Of a DNA stretch of 64,000 nt, positions 11,359-22,863 are shown in pieces. Source of the stretch: Ovis canadensis (Eukaryota; Chordata; Mammalia; Artiodactyla; Bovidae); contig NC_091262.1 of NCBI RefSeq assembly GCF_042477335.2, positions 15,024,001 to 15,088,000 of the forward strand, read 5' to 3'. A program made the position numbers and the translations under genes. Under the pieces are notes generated by a model, which saw only the letters and a list, made by a program, of their open reading frames with translations, had not been told where the DNA came from and ran no database searches. The first letter of the stretch is position 1. Every line of letters begins with the position of its first letter.

Positions 11359-12112
11359 TGGGAATTCTAGAAGGACCCACAAGAGCTCTTAAATCAGTGC
11401 CCTGTGTGTTTCTATGTGAGTTGTCAGCTCTGTGGAGGAGACTAAAGTTTGCAAGCTCATTTCCAGTCAGCAACCTGGCAGGCTATCCAGACTAAGGGGA
11501 ACTTGAGGGCAACATACATGAGACAGTGCCAGTGTGGGGACAGCTGAACCTGATAGAAATTAAATGAGCAATGTTGGAGACATAAGAGTTCTTTCCATGG
11601 TCCTAAATTCCACTACATAACCATTACTTGATACACCATCTGGAAAGCACATCACAAAATCTTGCTCTTTTAAAGTCAGGTTTGCACATGCATACATGTA
11701 TTTCTGAAGATAGCTGGGAAAAGCAGATATATGGGAGAATTCCCAAAGGTGGTTTTTGCCTGCTCTCTGTTGCATATTTTCTTGGCAGTATTGTGAATAT
11801 AGTGTGCCACTTGTACAGAAAGTCATTGTCATTGGATAGAACTGAACACTGGCATACACATTTAGAAGGTGGACGATGTTTCCAGGTGCTTTGAGGATAG
11901 CAAACACACTCAACCAAGCCTACAGTCATTATGTCTTCATAAGGAAGGACATCTGTAAATCTTTATTTAGGAAATTGGATTCATTGGCTGCTCATGTAAA
12001 GAATAATTTGAAGAATAACTGAATTACCAAGAACACAAAGATACAGCATTCAGAGAGATGGGGCCAGTGACTGCTTTGAATATATACTCAGGGTATATTT
12101 CTGAGTCACATG
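11359..12112. other. Unassigned intergenic DNA
   Basis: About 750 bp with no recognised repeat. Two overlapping minus-strand frames (about 100-117 codons, 11560-11929) and one plus-strand frame (11628-11894) occupy the same bases. None shows a domain or biased composition, so I treat them as chance. Confidence 0.5.
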
Positions 12113-13603
12113 GGCCTACCACACAATTGCACTCATTGCGCCTGCTAGCAAGGTCATGCTCAAAATCCTCCATGCTAGATTTCAACAGTATGTGAACTAA
12201 GAACTTCCAGATGTTCAAGCTGGATTTAGAAAGGCAGAGGTACCAGAGATCAAATTGCCAACATCTGTTGGATAATAGAAAAAAAGCAAGAGAATTTCAG
12301 AAAAACATCTACTTCTGCTTCGCTGACTATGCTAAAGCCTTTGACTGTGTGGATCACAATAAACTGTGGAATATTCTTGAAAGAAACAGGATGCAAGATA
12401 CAGGATGCTTGGGGCTGGTGCACTGGGATTACCCAGAGTGATGGGATGGGTAGGGAGGTGGGGGGGGTGTGTTTCAGGATGGGGAACACATGTACACCCA
12501 TGATGGATTCATGATGATGTATGGCAAAACCAATACAATATTGTAAAATAATTAGCCTCCAATTAAAATAAATAAATTTAAATTAAAAAAAAAAAGAAAT
12601 GGGAATACCAGACTACCTTACCTGCCCTCTGAGAAACCTTTATGCAGGTCAAGAAGCAACAGTTAGAACCAAACATGGAACAACACACTGGTTCCAAATC
12701 GGGAAAGGAGCACAGCAAGGCTGTATAATGTCACCCTGTGTATTTAACTTATATGCAGAGTACATCATGTAAAATGCCAGGCTGGATGAATTACAAGCTG
12801 AAATCAAGATTGACAGGAGAAATATCAATAACCTCAGATATGCAGATAGCACCACCTTTATGGCAGAAAGCAAGGAGAAACTAAAGAGCCTCTTGATGAA
12901 GGTGAAAGGGAAAATTGAAAAAGTTGGCTTAAAACTCAACATTCAAAAAACAAAGATCATGACATCCTATCCCATCACTTCATGGCATATAGATGGGGAA
13001 ACAATAGGAATAGTGAAAGATTATTTTCTTGGGCTCCAAAATCACTGTTGACAGTGACTGCAGCCTTGAAATTAAAAGATGCTTGCTACTTGGAAGACAA
13101 GCTATGACAAACATAGACAGTGTATTAAAAAGCAGAGACATCACTTTGCTGACAAAGGTACATCTAGTCAAAGCTATGGCTTTTCCAATAGTCATGTATG
13201 GATGTGAGAGTTGGACCGTAAAGAAAGCTGAGCCCTGAAAAATTAATGCTTTTGAACTGTGGTGTTGGAGAATACTCTTTAGAGTCCCTTGGACAGCAAG
13301 GAGGTCAAACCAGTCAATCCTAAAGGAAATCAACCTTGAATATTCATTAGAAGGACTAATGCTGAAGCTCTAGTACTTTGGCCCCCTGATGTGAAGAGTC
13401 AACTTATTGAAAAGGTGCTGGTGCTGGGAAACACAGACGAAAGGAGAAGGGGACAACAGAGGATGGAATGGTTGGATGGCATCACCAACTCAAAAGACAT
13501 GAGTTTGAGCAAGCTCTGGAAGATGGTGAAGGACAGGGAAGCCTGGTGTGCTACAGTCGTGGGGTTGCAAAGAGTCAGACACAACTGAGCGACTGAACAA
13601 CAG
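12113..13603 (+). mobile_element. BovB LINE, older copy with nested L1 end
   Basis: Sense BovB from the start of the RT domain (ALIAPASKVMLK-like, about 12130) to the 3' tail ending GACTGAACAACA. It carries a 206-bp L1 3' end at 12387-12592. RT coding remnants include a degraded YAD box near 12838-12850 (YADS rather than YADD) and the CESWTVKKAEP region near 13200-13235. Frameshifts and stops are common. Confidence 0.92.
12387..12592 (+). mobile_element. Short L1 3' end inside BovB
   Basis: A 206-bp 5'-truncated L1 consisting only of 3'UTR: GGATGCTTGGGGCTGGTGCA, a G-rich stretch (about 12452-12470), an AATTAAAATAAATAAATTTA end and an oligo-A tail. It is flanked by AAAGAAA at 12380-12386 and 12593-12599. 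The BovB frame resumes at 12600. Confidence 0.9.
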
Positions 13604-13880
13604 GGGTCTGCTGCCAGGAGTCTTATTTAAAAGAATAGTCTTATTCCTCAGAATAGACCAATGTGGGTGCCAGCAAGATCTGTCTTGGAATACTTAGGAC
13701 TATGCTCATACTTTCATGGTCAAAGCTGGCTTGTGGCTGCTGTCAGTCCCACATAGCTGTGTTTTTCTCCCTGCTTGAGAAGCCAGAAATGGATGCACAC
13801 CTGAGCTCCCGACATACTGAAAAATTTCCTCAAGGAAAATTTTCCTTGAGTGAAAATGATAGCAATTACTTCAGTTAAGA
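13604..13880. other. Short unassigned segment
   Basis: About 280 bp between the BovB tail and an L1 3' end. A small palindrome-like stretch (TTTCCTCAAGGAAAATTTTCCTTG, two halves around 13826-13850) is the only local structure seen. A 71-codon plus-strand frame here shows no known domain. Confidence 0.45.
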
Positions 13881-13995
13881 TGTAAGATACTTTTACACAT
13901 GTACCCTGATGTTCATTGCAGTACTGTTTACAATATCCAGGACTTGGAAGCAACCTAGATGCCCATCAACAGATGAATAGATAAAGGCATTGTGG

Positions 13996-14033
<38 letters not shown>

Positions 14034-14350
14034 AATATTCCTTAGCTATAAAAGGGAATGAATTTGAGTCAGTTGAACTAAGGTAGATAAACCTAGAGCC
14101 TGTTATACAGAGTGAAGTAAGTCATAAAGAGAAAAACAAATATCATATATTAACACATGTATATGGAAACTAGGAAAATGGTGCTCTGGGGCAGCAATAG
14201 AGACATAGACATAGAGAACTGACTTGTGGACACAGCAGAAGAAGGAGAGGGTGGGACAAACTGAAGAGTAGCACTGAAACATGTACATCACCATGTAAAA
14301 TAGACACGCAGTGGGAGTTTGCTGTATGATGCAGGGAGTTCAACCTGGTG
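13881..14350 (+). mobile_element. Old L1 3' end with CA microsatellite
   Basis: Sense L1 distal ORF2/3'UTR remnant (TTCATTGCAGTACTGTTTACA, the TAGATGCCCATCAACAGATG block, CTGTTATACAGAGTGAAGTA near 14100). A CA dinucleotide run at about 13996-14031 replaces the usual 'tatacaatggaatatta' site. No open frame is present. Confidence 0.82.
13996..14031. repeat. (CA)n microsatellite
   Basis: Sixteen or more uninterrupted CA units inside the L1 3' end. It is probably polymorphic in length. Confidence 0.95.
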
Positions 14351-14477
14351 TTCAGTGACAAATTTACAAGTTATTGACCCAGCTGATTTTTCATCAAAGT
14401 ATGAAAGTGTAACTTGCCTCAAATCTTCACCAGTACTTGGTATTGCCAAACTTTGCATTTCACTGATGAGTAATGAT

Positions 14478-14785
14478 AGTGAAAGTGAAAGTGAAAGTGA
14501 ATGTCGCCTAGTCGTGTCCAATTCTTTGCGACCCCATGGAATTCTCCAGGCCAGAGTACTGGAGTGGGTAGCCTTTCACTTCTCCAGGGGATCTTCCTGA
14601 TCCAAGGATTGAACCCAGGTCTTCCGCACTGCAGGCAGATTCTTTACCAGCTGAGCCACAAGGGAAGCCCAAGAATTCTGGAGTAGGTAGTCTATTCCTT
14701 CTCCAGTGGATCTTCCTGACTCAGGAATCAAACTGGGGTCTCCTGCATTGCAGATGGATTCTTTACCAACTGAACTGAAGGAAGC
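14478..14785 (-). mobile_element. Dimeric Bov-tA SINE with perfect TSD
   Basis: A 308-bp antisense SINE with tail (GTGAAA)n at 14479-14498, a Bov-A body, a first tRNA-like head (ending near 14668), then a second partial body plus a second tRNA-like head (about 14670-14780). A perfect 15-bp TSD, CTGATGAGTAATGAT, lies at 14463-14477 and 14786-14800, so the whole dimer inserted as one unit. Confidence 0.93.
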
Positions 14786-14800
14786 CTGATGAGTAATGAT

Positions 14801-15655
14801 GATGAACATTGATTTATATGATTATCGGGCATTTGGATATACTCTTTTGTAAACTGCATGTTCAAGTCTTTGGCCCATTTTTATTTGAGTTGTTCATATT
14901 TTTATTATTTATTCATAAGAATTATTTATACATTCTAGATGAATCTTTTATCATGTTTATTTATTGCAGATATAGTCTTCCATTTGTCTTGACTTTTCCT
15001 TTTCTTAATGATGTCCTTTGTTGAACAAAAGGCCTTCATTTTAAGAGTCCAGATTGCCATATTTTTCTTCTGTGGTTTGTGCTTTCTATAGCATTATGAA
15101 TTTCTACTATACTTTCTCCTAAATTTTAGGGGTTTTTTTGGTTTTTATGCCAAGATAAATGATCCATCTTGAATTAACTTTTGTTTAAAATGTGAAATAG
15201 GAGTTGAGGTTTATTTTTGTCAAACAGATAGCTAATTGATTTATTTATTAGAAACACCATCTGTTTCTGACTGACTAGCAGTGGCACATTTGGCATAAGT
15301 CATGTTTGTGTCTATTTTTAGACTGCATATGTGTTATACTTTTCTCTATCCATCTTCTTTCCACTACCACTCTATCTGAATTCCTGTAACATTAAAACAT
15401 CTTTAAATTCTTGAATTTTGCTTTTCTTCTTTAAATGTGCTGTTTCTTCTAGTTCCTTTCCATTTTCACATACTTTTTTTTAGTGAATTTGTCTATTTTC
15501 TTCACATGAACAAAAACTAGTAGGATTTATTTGAATTCATCAAGCAATATGGCAAGAATTGAAATCCTAACAATGTGATCTTCTCAATCTTATGAACATG
15601 GAATAGCTCTCCATTTATTCAATCTTTTTCTTTTCTTTTAGTGAGATTTTCTAGT
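14801..15655 (-). mobile_element. Ancient L1 ORF2 fragment
   Basis: AT-rich, strongly diverged L1 sequence in antisense orientation. The TTTGGCCCATTTTTATTTGAG and 'ccatttattcaa' landmarks follow L1 ORF2 C-terminal order read on the minus strand. No coding frame is retained. The subfamily is not assigned; it is mammal-wide in age. Confidence 0.7.
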
Positions 15656-16090
15656 GTATTAGGAAATTCTCCAGAGAAACATAACCAACAGGATGTGTGT
15701 TTGCACACATTCACACACATATAAAGATATTTATTTTAAGGAATTTACTCATGTGATTGTGAAGTTTGATAAGTCCAAAGTTTGCAGGGTTTCAGTTCAA
15801 ACCTAAAGACAGTCATCTGGAAGAATTTCTTCCTGCTCAGGGGAAGTCAGTCTTTGTTTTATTAAGGCTTTGATTGACTGGATGAGGTCCACTAACATTA
15901 TGGCACGTAATCTGTTTTACTCAAAGTCTATCAATTTAAATGTCAATTTCACCCTAAAAAGGCCTTCAGAGAAATATCTAGCTATTTGATCAAATATCTG
16001 AGTAGTATGATCCATCTAAGTTGACACATAAAATTATCCATCACAATTTCACCCATTGTCAACTTAGCACCCATATGAATCTCCTTAAAC
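15656..16090. repeat. Ancient interspersed repeat, family not assigned
   Basis: About 430 bp beginning GGAAATTCTCCAGAGAAACA and ending around ACATAAAATTATCCATCACA. I recognise the pattern as a mammal-wide repeat (it recurs in many mammalian genomes), but I cannot name the family with confidence. It is non-coding. Confidence 0.5.
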
Positions 16091-16096
16091 CATGTC

Positions 16097-17029
16097 GTTG
16101 TTGTTGTTCAGTTGCTCCGTTGTTGTCTGACTCTTTGTGACGCCATGGACTGCAGCATGCTAGCCTTCCCTGCCCTTCATTATCTCTCAGAGTTTGCTCA
16201 AGCTCATGTCCATTGAGTTGATGATGCCATACAAACATTATATCCTCTATCATCCCCTTCTCCTCTTGCCCTCAATCTTTCCCAGCACCAGGGTGTTTTC
16301 CAATGAGTCCGCTCATTGCATCAGGTGGCCAAAAGTATTGGAGCTTCAGCTTCAGCATCAGTCCTTCTAATGTATATTCAGGATTGATTTCTTTTAGGAT
16401 TGACTGGTTTGATCTCTTTGCAGTCCAAGGGACTCTCAAGAGTCTTCTCCAGCACCACGATTTGAAAGCATCAGTTCTTTGGTGCTCAGCCTTCTTTATG
16501 GCCCAACTCTCATATCCATACATGACTACTAGAAAAACCATAGCTTTGACTATATGAATCTTTGTCTGCAAAATGATACATTTGCTTTTTAATACACTGT
16601 CTAGGTTTGTCTTATCTTTTCTTTCAAGGAGCAAATAAATGTCTTTTAATTTCATGGCTGCCATCACCATCCACAGTGATTTTGGAGCCCAGGAAAATAG
16701 TCTGTCACTGTTTCTATTGTTTCCCCATCTATTGGCCATGAAGTGATGTGATCAGATGCCATGACCTTTGTTTTTTAAATGTTGAGTTTTAAGCCAGTTT
16801 TTCACTCTCCTCTTTCACCTTCATCAAGAGGGCCTTTAGTTACTCTTTGCTTTTTGCTATAAGATTAATGTCATCTGCATATCTGAGGTTACTGATATTT
16901 CTCCCAGCAATCTTGATTCCAGCCTGTGTCTTACCCAGCATGGCATATTGCATGATATACTCTGCAGATAAGTTAAACAAGAAGGTGGCAGTGTACAGCC
17001 TTGGCCTACTCCTTTCCCAATTTTGAACC
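16097..17029 (-). mobile_element. BovB LINE, 5'-truncated
   Basis: Antisense BovB 3' portion with a GTTGTTGTTGTTCAG tail variant at 16097. It reaches into the RT domain, with a YADD-equivalent at about 16870-16885 read on the minus strand. Several frameshifts are present. It stops at about 17029, where an ancient L1 ORF2 fragment follows. Confidence 0.92.
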
Positions 17030-17039
17030 AGACGTGCTG

Positions 17040-17188
17040 AATCTATCAGGAAAAAACAAAAAACAAAACAAAAATCTAAAGCTGAAGGCATAACCATTCC
17101 AGACTTCAGACAATGCTAAAAAGCTACAGTAATCAAAACAGCATGGTATTGTCATAGAAATAGACATAATGATTAATGAAACAGAATT
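17040..17188 (+). mobile_element. Ancient L1 ORF2 fragment
   Basis: About 150 bp of sense L1 ORF2 (AAAGCTGAAGGCATAACCAT, then CAAAACAGCATGGTATTGTC). It was probably one element later broken up by the BovB and SINE insertions on either side. Confidence 0.65.
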
Positions 17189-17402
17189 GCTGTTGTTTTT
17201 TAGTTGATAAGTCATGTCAACTCTTTCGTAACTACATGGAGTGCAGCCTTCCAAGCTCCTCTGTCCGTGGGATTTCCCAGGCAAGTGTACCAGAATGGGT
17301 TGCTATTTTCTTCTCCAGGGAATCTTCCTGACCTAGGGACTGAACCAGCCTATCCTGCATTGGCAGGCAAATTCTTTACCACTGAGCCACTAGGGCACAA
17401 TA
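17189..17402 (-). mobile_element. Bov-tA SINE, diverged
   Basis: An antisense tRNA-headed SINE: the body includes CTCCTCTGTCCGTGGGAT near 17259, and the head ends CTTTACCACTGAGCCAC near 17372-17390. It is more diverged than most copies here. It sits between an L1 fragment and a BovB. Confidence 0.85.
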
Positions 17403-17409
17403 AAATGTT

Positions 17410-18841
17410 CAATTCAGTTCAGTTGCTCAGTTGTGTCCGACTCTTTGTGATCCCATAAACCGCAGTTCACCAGCCTCCCTGTCCATCACCAGCTCCTGGA
17501 GTTTACCCAAACTCACGTCCATTGAGTCAGTGATGCCATCTAACCATCTCATCCTCTGTCGTCCCCTTCTCCTCCTGCTTTGAATCTTTCCCAGCATCAG
17601 GGTCTTTTCAAATGAGTCAGCTCTTCTCATCAGGTGGCCAAAGTATTGGAGTTTCAGCTTCAACATCAGTCCTTCCAGTGAATATTCAAGACTGATTTCC
17701 TTTAAGAGTCACTGGTTGGATCTCCTTGCAGTCCAAGGGACTCAAGAGTCTTCTCCAACACCACCAATCAAAAGCATCAATTCTTTGGTGCTCAGCTTTC
17801 TTTACAGTCCAACTCACATCCATACATGACTACTGGAAAAGCCATACCTTTGACTAGAAAAACTTTTGTTGGTAAAGTAATGTCTCTGCTTTTTAATATG
17901 CTATCACCATTGGTCCTAGCTTTTCTTCCAAGGAGCAATCATCTTTTAAATCCATGGCTGCAGTCACCATCTGCAGTGATTTCGGAGCACCCCCCAAAAT
18001 AAAGTCTGTCACTGTTTCTATTGTTTCCCCATCTATTTGCCATGAAGTGATTGGATTGGATGCCATGATGTTAGTTTTTTGAATTTTGACCTTTAAGCCA
18101 ACTTTTTCACTCTCCCCTTTCACTTTCATCAAGAGGCTCTTCAGATCTTCTTCACTTTCTGCATAAGATTGGTGTCATCTGCATATCTGAGGTTATTAGT
18201 ATTTCTCCCAGCAATCTTGATTCCAGCTTGTGCTTCATCCAGCCTGGCATTTTGCATGATGTACTCTGCATATAAGTTAAATAAGCAGTATGACAATATA
18301 CAACCTTGATGTACTCCTTTCCCAATTTGGAACCTGTCTACTGTTCCATATCTGGTTCTAACTGTTGCTTCTTGACCTATATCCAGATTTCTCAAGAGGC
18401 AGGTAAGATGGTCTGGTATTCCCATCTCTTTAAGAACTTTCTACAGTTTGTTTTGATCCACGTAGTCAAAGGCTTTGGCATAGTCAATAAAGCGGAAGTT
18501 TTTCTGGAACTTTCTTACTTTTTTGATGAGCCAACAAATGGCAATAGGATCTCTTGTTCCTCTGCCTTTTCTAAATTCAGCTTGAAAATCTGGAAGTTAA
18601 CGGTTCATGTACTGTTGACACCTGGCTTGGAGAATTTTGAGCATTATTTTACTAGTGTGTGAGATGAATGTAATTGTGTGGTAGTTTGAACATTCTTTGT
18701 CATTGCCTTTCTTTGGGATTGGAATGAAAACTGACCTTTTCCAGGCCTGTGGCTGCTGCTGAATTTTCCAAATTTTGCTGGCATATTGAGTGCAGCACTA
18801 GGACAGCATCAGCTTTTAGGATTTGAAATAGCTCAGTTGGA
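17410..18841 (-). mobile_element. BovB LINE, 5'-truncated
   Basis: About 1.43 kb of antisense BovB, from the AATTCAGTTCAGTTGCTCAG tail to within the region before the RT domain. Minus-strand coding remnants include the C-terminal block (17666-17427), the FLLGG-like region near 18000 and YADD near 18176-18187. Several small deletions break the frame, for example a missing codon block near 17745 and 17815. Confidence 0.93.
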
Positions 18842-19502
18842 GAAAACATATAACCCCAAAGTCAAATTTGTAAAACACACTAAACTGAGAACAATCTATT
18901 GTTTATTTTGTATTCAAAAATATAAGCTTACACATACATACATACCTATATACTATATGTAATATGTATATATTTTACCTCTATGCTTACCAAATAAAGC
19001 TTGATACATGGGACAGATTTTTCCCATCTTTCTTTTCCCTTAAAAAATATATCCTGGAGTTTACTCTCCAGCATAATCTCTTTTAATAGTAAGACAGCAC
19101 TCTAATTTCTGGATGCAGCATCTATTTATGTGTCAGGATTTGGATGTACTTCTCAGCTAGGACTCCTTATATCCTATTCAAAGCCTGAGGTTCCTTTGGC
19201 ACATAGACAGATCAAAGGCAAGCTGCAAGTCTAGGCACAGGTTTATTTATGTCCACTTCACTCTCACCCTGGAAGTGTTGGCCTTTAGAGCCCTGACTCT
19301 GTGTCGATGTAGTCTATTTGCAGTCTTATTTTAGGAGGCCTGGAGTTTTGACTTGAATTCCTTCTGACCTAAAAATCAGTTTTCTTGCTGTATGTGTATA
19401 GAGAAGATTCCTAGGGGAAAATACCTCTGAGTCTTTGGCTTACCTTTTCTGGTTTTTGTCTTCTTTTAAAGTGTGGTCTGAATGGTTCTTTACACTCTAG
19501 TT
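18842..19502. other. Unassigned intergenic DNA
   Basis: About 660 bp of moderately AT-rich sequence with a short (ACAT)n-like stretch near 18930-18950. No coding signature or recognised repeat was seen. Confidence 0.5.
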
Positions 19503-19514
19503 AGCTCTTGGATG

Positions 19515-19741
19515 GGGCTTCCCAGGTGGCACTAGTCGTGAAGAACCTTCCCGTCATTGTGGGAGACATAAGAGATCTGGTTTCGATCCCTGGGTTGGGA
19601 AGATACTCTGGAGGAGGGCATGGCCACTCACTCTAGAATTCTTGCCTGGAGAATCCCCTGGACAGAGGAGGTTGGTAGGCTACAGTCCACAGGGTCACAA
19701 AGAGTTGGACACAACCGAAGTGACAGCATGCCCACATATAT
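19515..19741 (+). mobile_element. Bov-tA SINE
   Basis: A sense SINE: tRNA-like head (GGGCTTCCCAGGTGGCACTA at 19516), body and a GACAGCATGCCCACATATAT tail. The TSD is AGCTCTTGGATG (19503-19514) and AACTCTTGGATG (19742-19753), 11 of 12 identical. Confidence 0.93.
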
Positions 19742-19981
19742 AACTCTTGGATGTTTTTAAGATGATATGTTTTAGCACCATCCAGATAGTTTAGTTTTTC
19801 CTAGAACAAGAGCTGGTCTGAATTGCTCAGTTTATCATTGCTAGAACAATTTATTACTTCTATAGTTGGGAAAAATTACACAGAAACATTTATAATAATT
19901 TGGGTTATAAATGTCGGTTCTGACTATGGATACTGAATCAAAAAAGTCGTGTTAGCATTAGCATCTTCTCTCTTTGTGTAT

Positions 19982-20185
19982 GGGCTTCCCAGGTGGTATG
20001 GTGATAAAGAATCAGCCTGCCAATGCAGGAGATGCAAGAGATGATCCCTAGGTCAGGAAGATTCCCTGAAGTAGGAAATGGCCCTATTCCTGTATTCTTG
20101 CCTGGAAAATTCCATGGGCAGAGGAGTCTAGTGAGCAACAGTCCATGAGGCTGCAAAGAGTAGGATACAAATGAGCAACTGAGTA
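19982..20185 (+). mobile_element. Bov-tA SINE
   Basis: A sense SINE with head GGGCTTCCCAGGTGGTATGG and a diverged body. The TSD is CTCTTTGTGTAT (19970-19981) and CTCTTTGTCTAT (20186-20197), 11 of 12 identical. It lies 240 bp from another Bov-tA in the same orientation with a different TSD, so this is an independent insertion. Confidence 0.93.
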
Positions 20186-20197
20186 CTCTTTGTCTAT

Positions 20198-21426
20198 ATA
20201 GTTCTTTCCAATCATATAAGTTTAAGCACCTTAGAAAATAAAGCTTCTGTGTGAGCCTTGGGATGTTCCAAAAGCAGTTACAGGTTAATGGACCATGATT
20301 TGTAGGGAGGTACTGCGGATATTTTTAAAGAAAGTCTTCCAGTACATCCAAATCTCATTATCCAAAGCTGAGAGAGACTGCGGAAGCAAGGCAGAGTTTC
20401 AGAGCCCAGCCATCGTTTCTCAGATAGAGATGTGAGGGAATGAACAGATATATAGAAAGAACAAACCAGAGATCACTTGTTTCTAGGCCTAAACTTCCCA
20501 AAAAGGATCCCAGTGCTACACGTGACCTGAGTGGTCGCTGGGAGAACATCAAGGACAATTTACATGGACTATGCATGCAATTATCATGTGCCCAATTGTG
20601 CGCCTCATTTTCTTGATATAAAAAGTCTTGGTATAAAAAGACTTGATATAAAAAGTCATGCAGATAACCTCTGCAGAAGGGCTTTTTGTCCAGTGCATCT
20701 GTGCCTAGGACCAGAGTGAGGTGAGAGACATGGGCCCACAGTGTAGCCAGTTGTCTCCCAGGAGAGCTTAAGGGAGTGTTAGCAGCAGCTGCTGAGGAGG
20801 GAGGAAGCACGGTGAGAACGGAACTGAGTCAAGCCTCATCTGTCCCCACCAGTATCCTGCGCATCAGGGACCCCAGCAGCAGACACTCAGCCTTGTTCCC
20901 TAGACCTGAGTTTCCATGCTATGATGGTCCCCAGGGCTGAAAGAGCACTGACAGCCAGGGGTCAAGAAGAGCAGGAACAGTAAGGCAAAAGCGTGTCTAA
21001 TTTTGTTGAAAAGATATGCAGGGCCCCATCTGGTCTTTGCTGCTGATTCTATATGGCAGAAAAAGTGGCATGTGAAGGGGCTTGTGGATGGTGCAGCATC
21101 TGTGTGAACAGAAGCTCCTCTGTGTGACTCCAGCTATTATCCACGTGGTGAGCAATGGAGTGAAAATTAAAACAGTGGAAGAAGGCCATGCTGGTGTTTG
21201 TGATCTAGTCTTGCCTCAGGAGGAAAGCTCTCTCATGCTGAAGTGACTTCTGTTTATAGTCCTCCTTCTCAGCCACTCGCGTCCTGCTTGGTGATTGCTG
21301 CTGTTCATGGAGAATCAGAGTTCTGTTGGGATGGTATATGGGTCAACAGCTCCCTGAGCACTGTGTCTGGAGAACATCTTAACCCCAGATTCTCAGATCC
21401 TAAGCTGGGTGAGCAAAGTATCTCTT
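20198..21426. other. Unassigned intergenic DNA with longest non-repeat ORF
   Basis: About 1.2 kb with no repeat I can name, and higher GC than its surroundings in places. A 150-codon minus-strand frame (20358-20810) contains a threefold FLYQ-type repeat that simply reflects the 15-bp DNA repeat at 20611-20655. It has no recognisable domain. The region could be a degraded LTR: TATA-like repeats lie upstream of a GC-richer stretch, but no LTR ends were identified. Confidence 0.45.
20611..20655. repeat. 15-bp x 3 tandem repeat, TATA-like
   Basis: Three adjacent units, TCTTGATATAAAAAG, TCTTGGTATAAAAAG and ACTTGATATAAAAAG. Each contains a TATAAAAA core. It may be a coincidental expansion or a multiplied promoter element. 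Confidence 0.9.
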
Positions 21427-22416
21427 GTTGTTCAGTCCCCAAGTTGTGTCCAACTCTTTGTGACCCCATGGACTACAGCACACCAGGCTTCTCTGTCCTT
21501 CACTATCTTCCAGAGTTTGCTCAAACTTACGTCCACTGAGTCGATGATGCTATCCAATCATCTCTTTGAATACTTCAGCATTGCCCTTCTTAGGATTGGA
21601 ATGAAAACTGACCTTTTGCAATCCTGTGGCTACTGCTGAGTTTTCCAAATTTGCTGGCATATTGAGTACAGCGCTTTCACAGCATCATCTTTCAGGATTT
21701 GAAAAAGCTCAGCTGGAATTCCATCACCTCCACTAGCTTTGTTTGTGCTAATGCTTCCTAAGGCCCACTTGACTTCTCACTCTAGGATGTCTTGCTCTAG
21801 GTGAGTGATAACACCATCGTGGTTATCTGGGTCATTAAGATCTTTTTTGTATAGTTCTTCTGTATATTTTTGCTCTCTTTTCTTAATATCTTCTGCTTCC
21901 ATTAGATCCATGACATTTCTGTCCTTTATTGTGCCATCTTCACATAAAATGTTCCCTTGGTATTTCTAATTTTCTTGAAGAGATCTCTAGTCTTTCCCAT
22001 TCTATTGTTTTCCTCTATTTATTTGCATTCTTCACTTAGGAAGGCTTTCTTATCTCTCCCTGCTATTCTCTGGAACTCTGCATTCAGATGGGTATGTCTT
22101 TCCTCTTCTCCTTTGCCTTTTGCTTCTCTTCTTTTCTCAGCTATTTGTAAGTCCTTTTTAGTCAACCACTGCCTTTTTGCATTTCTTTTCCTTGGAGATG
22201 GATTTGGTCACCACCTCCTGTACACTGTTACGAACCTCCATCCATAGTTTTTCTGGCACTCTGTCAGATCTAGTCCCTTGAGTCTATTTGTCATTTCCAT
22301 TGTATAGTCTTAAGGGATTTGATTTAGGTCATACCTGAATGATCTAGTGGTTTCCCCTAATGTCTTCAGTTTAAGTTTGAATTTTGCATTTAAGGAGTTC
22401 ATGATCTCTGGATGAC
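21427..22416 (-). mobile_element. BovB LINE with large internal deletion
   Basis: Antisense BovB in two parts. 21427-21567 is the extreme 3' end, and about 21568-22416 jumps straight to the region upstream of the RT active site and the endonuclease-RT linker. About 1.3 kb of RT and C-terminal coding sequence is missing at the join. The linker region is recognisable from its CTTGAAGAGATCTCTAGTC block (about 21975), also present in the BovB copies near 35583 and 53771. Confidence 0.9.
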
Positions 22417-22830
22417 TCTATTTTCCAGAGTGAATAATTCAGTTTCTCCTATTTGCAGAGGCCGGCTGCTGGCCTTCCCTGTCCTGCCCCTGGGTTTTAG
22501 GACCCCCCCCCCCCACCTTGATCATGCAGAGGACTGGCTGATTGTTCCCTACCTTCCTGCTGCGGAGTCCAGTGACAGTTTTCAGAGTATCTGCTGGCAT
22601 TGGAATCCACTGGTTCCAGAGAAGTAGATACTTACAGGGCATATACATACATGTAAAGCTATCCATTTACTTATTAGATGCTGATTCATCTCCATTTCTT
22701 TTGTTTTCTTTGTTATTTTTTTCCTCCTTCAGATTTCAGTTTCTTCTCCTCCTTCAGAAATCCCTTTTCCAGCAACATAAAAGAGTAAATTCCCTCAGAC
22801 TAGTCTGAGTAAAAACCAAAAATGAATTTT

Positions 22831-22863
<33 letters not shown>

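Noticed and set aside
11560..11929. Overlapping minus-strand frames of 100-117 codons as a gene
   Set aside because: Three frames on two strands cover the same bases, with no domain, splice or composition support.
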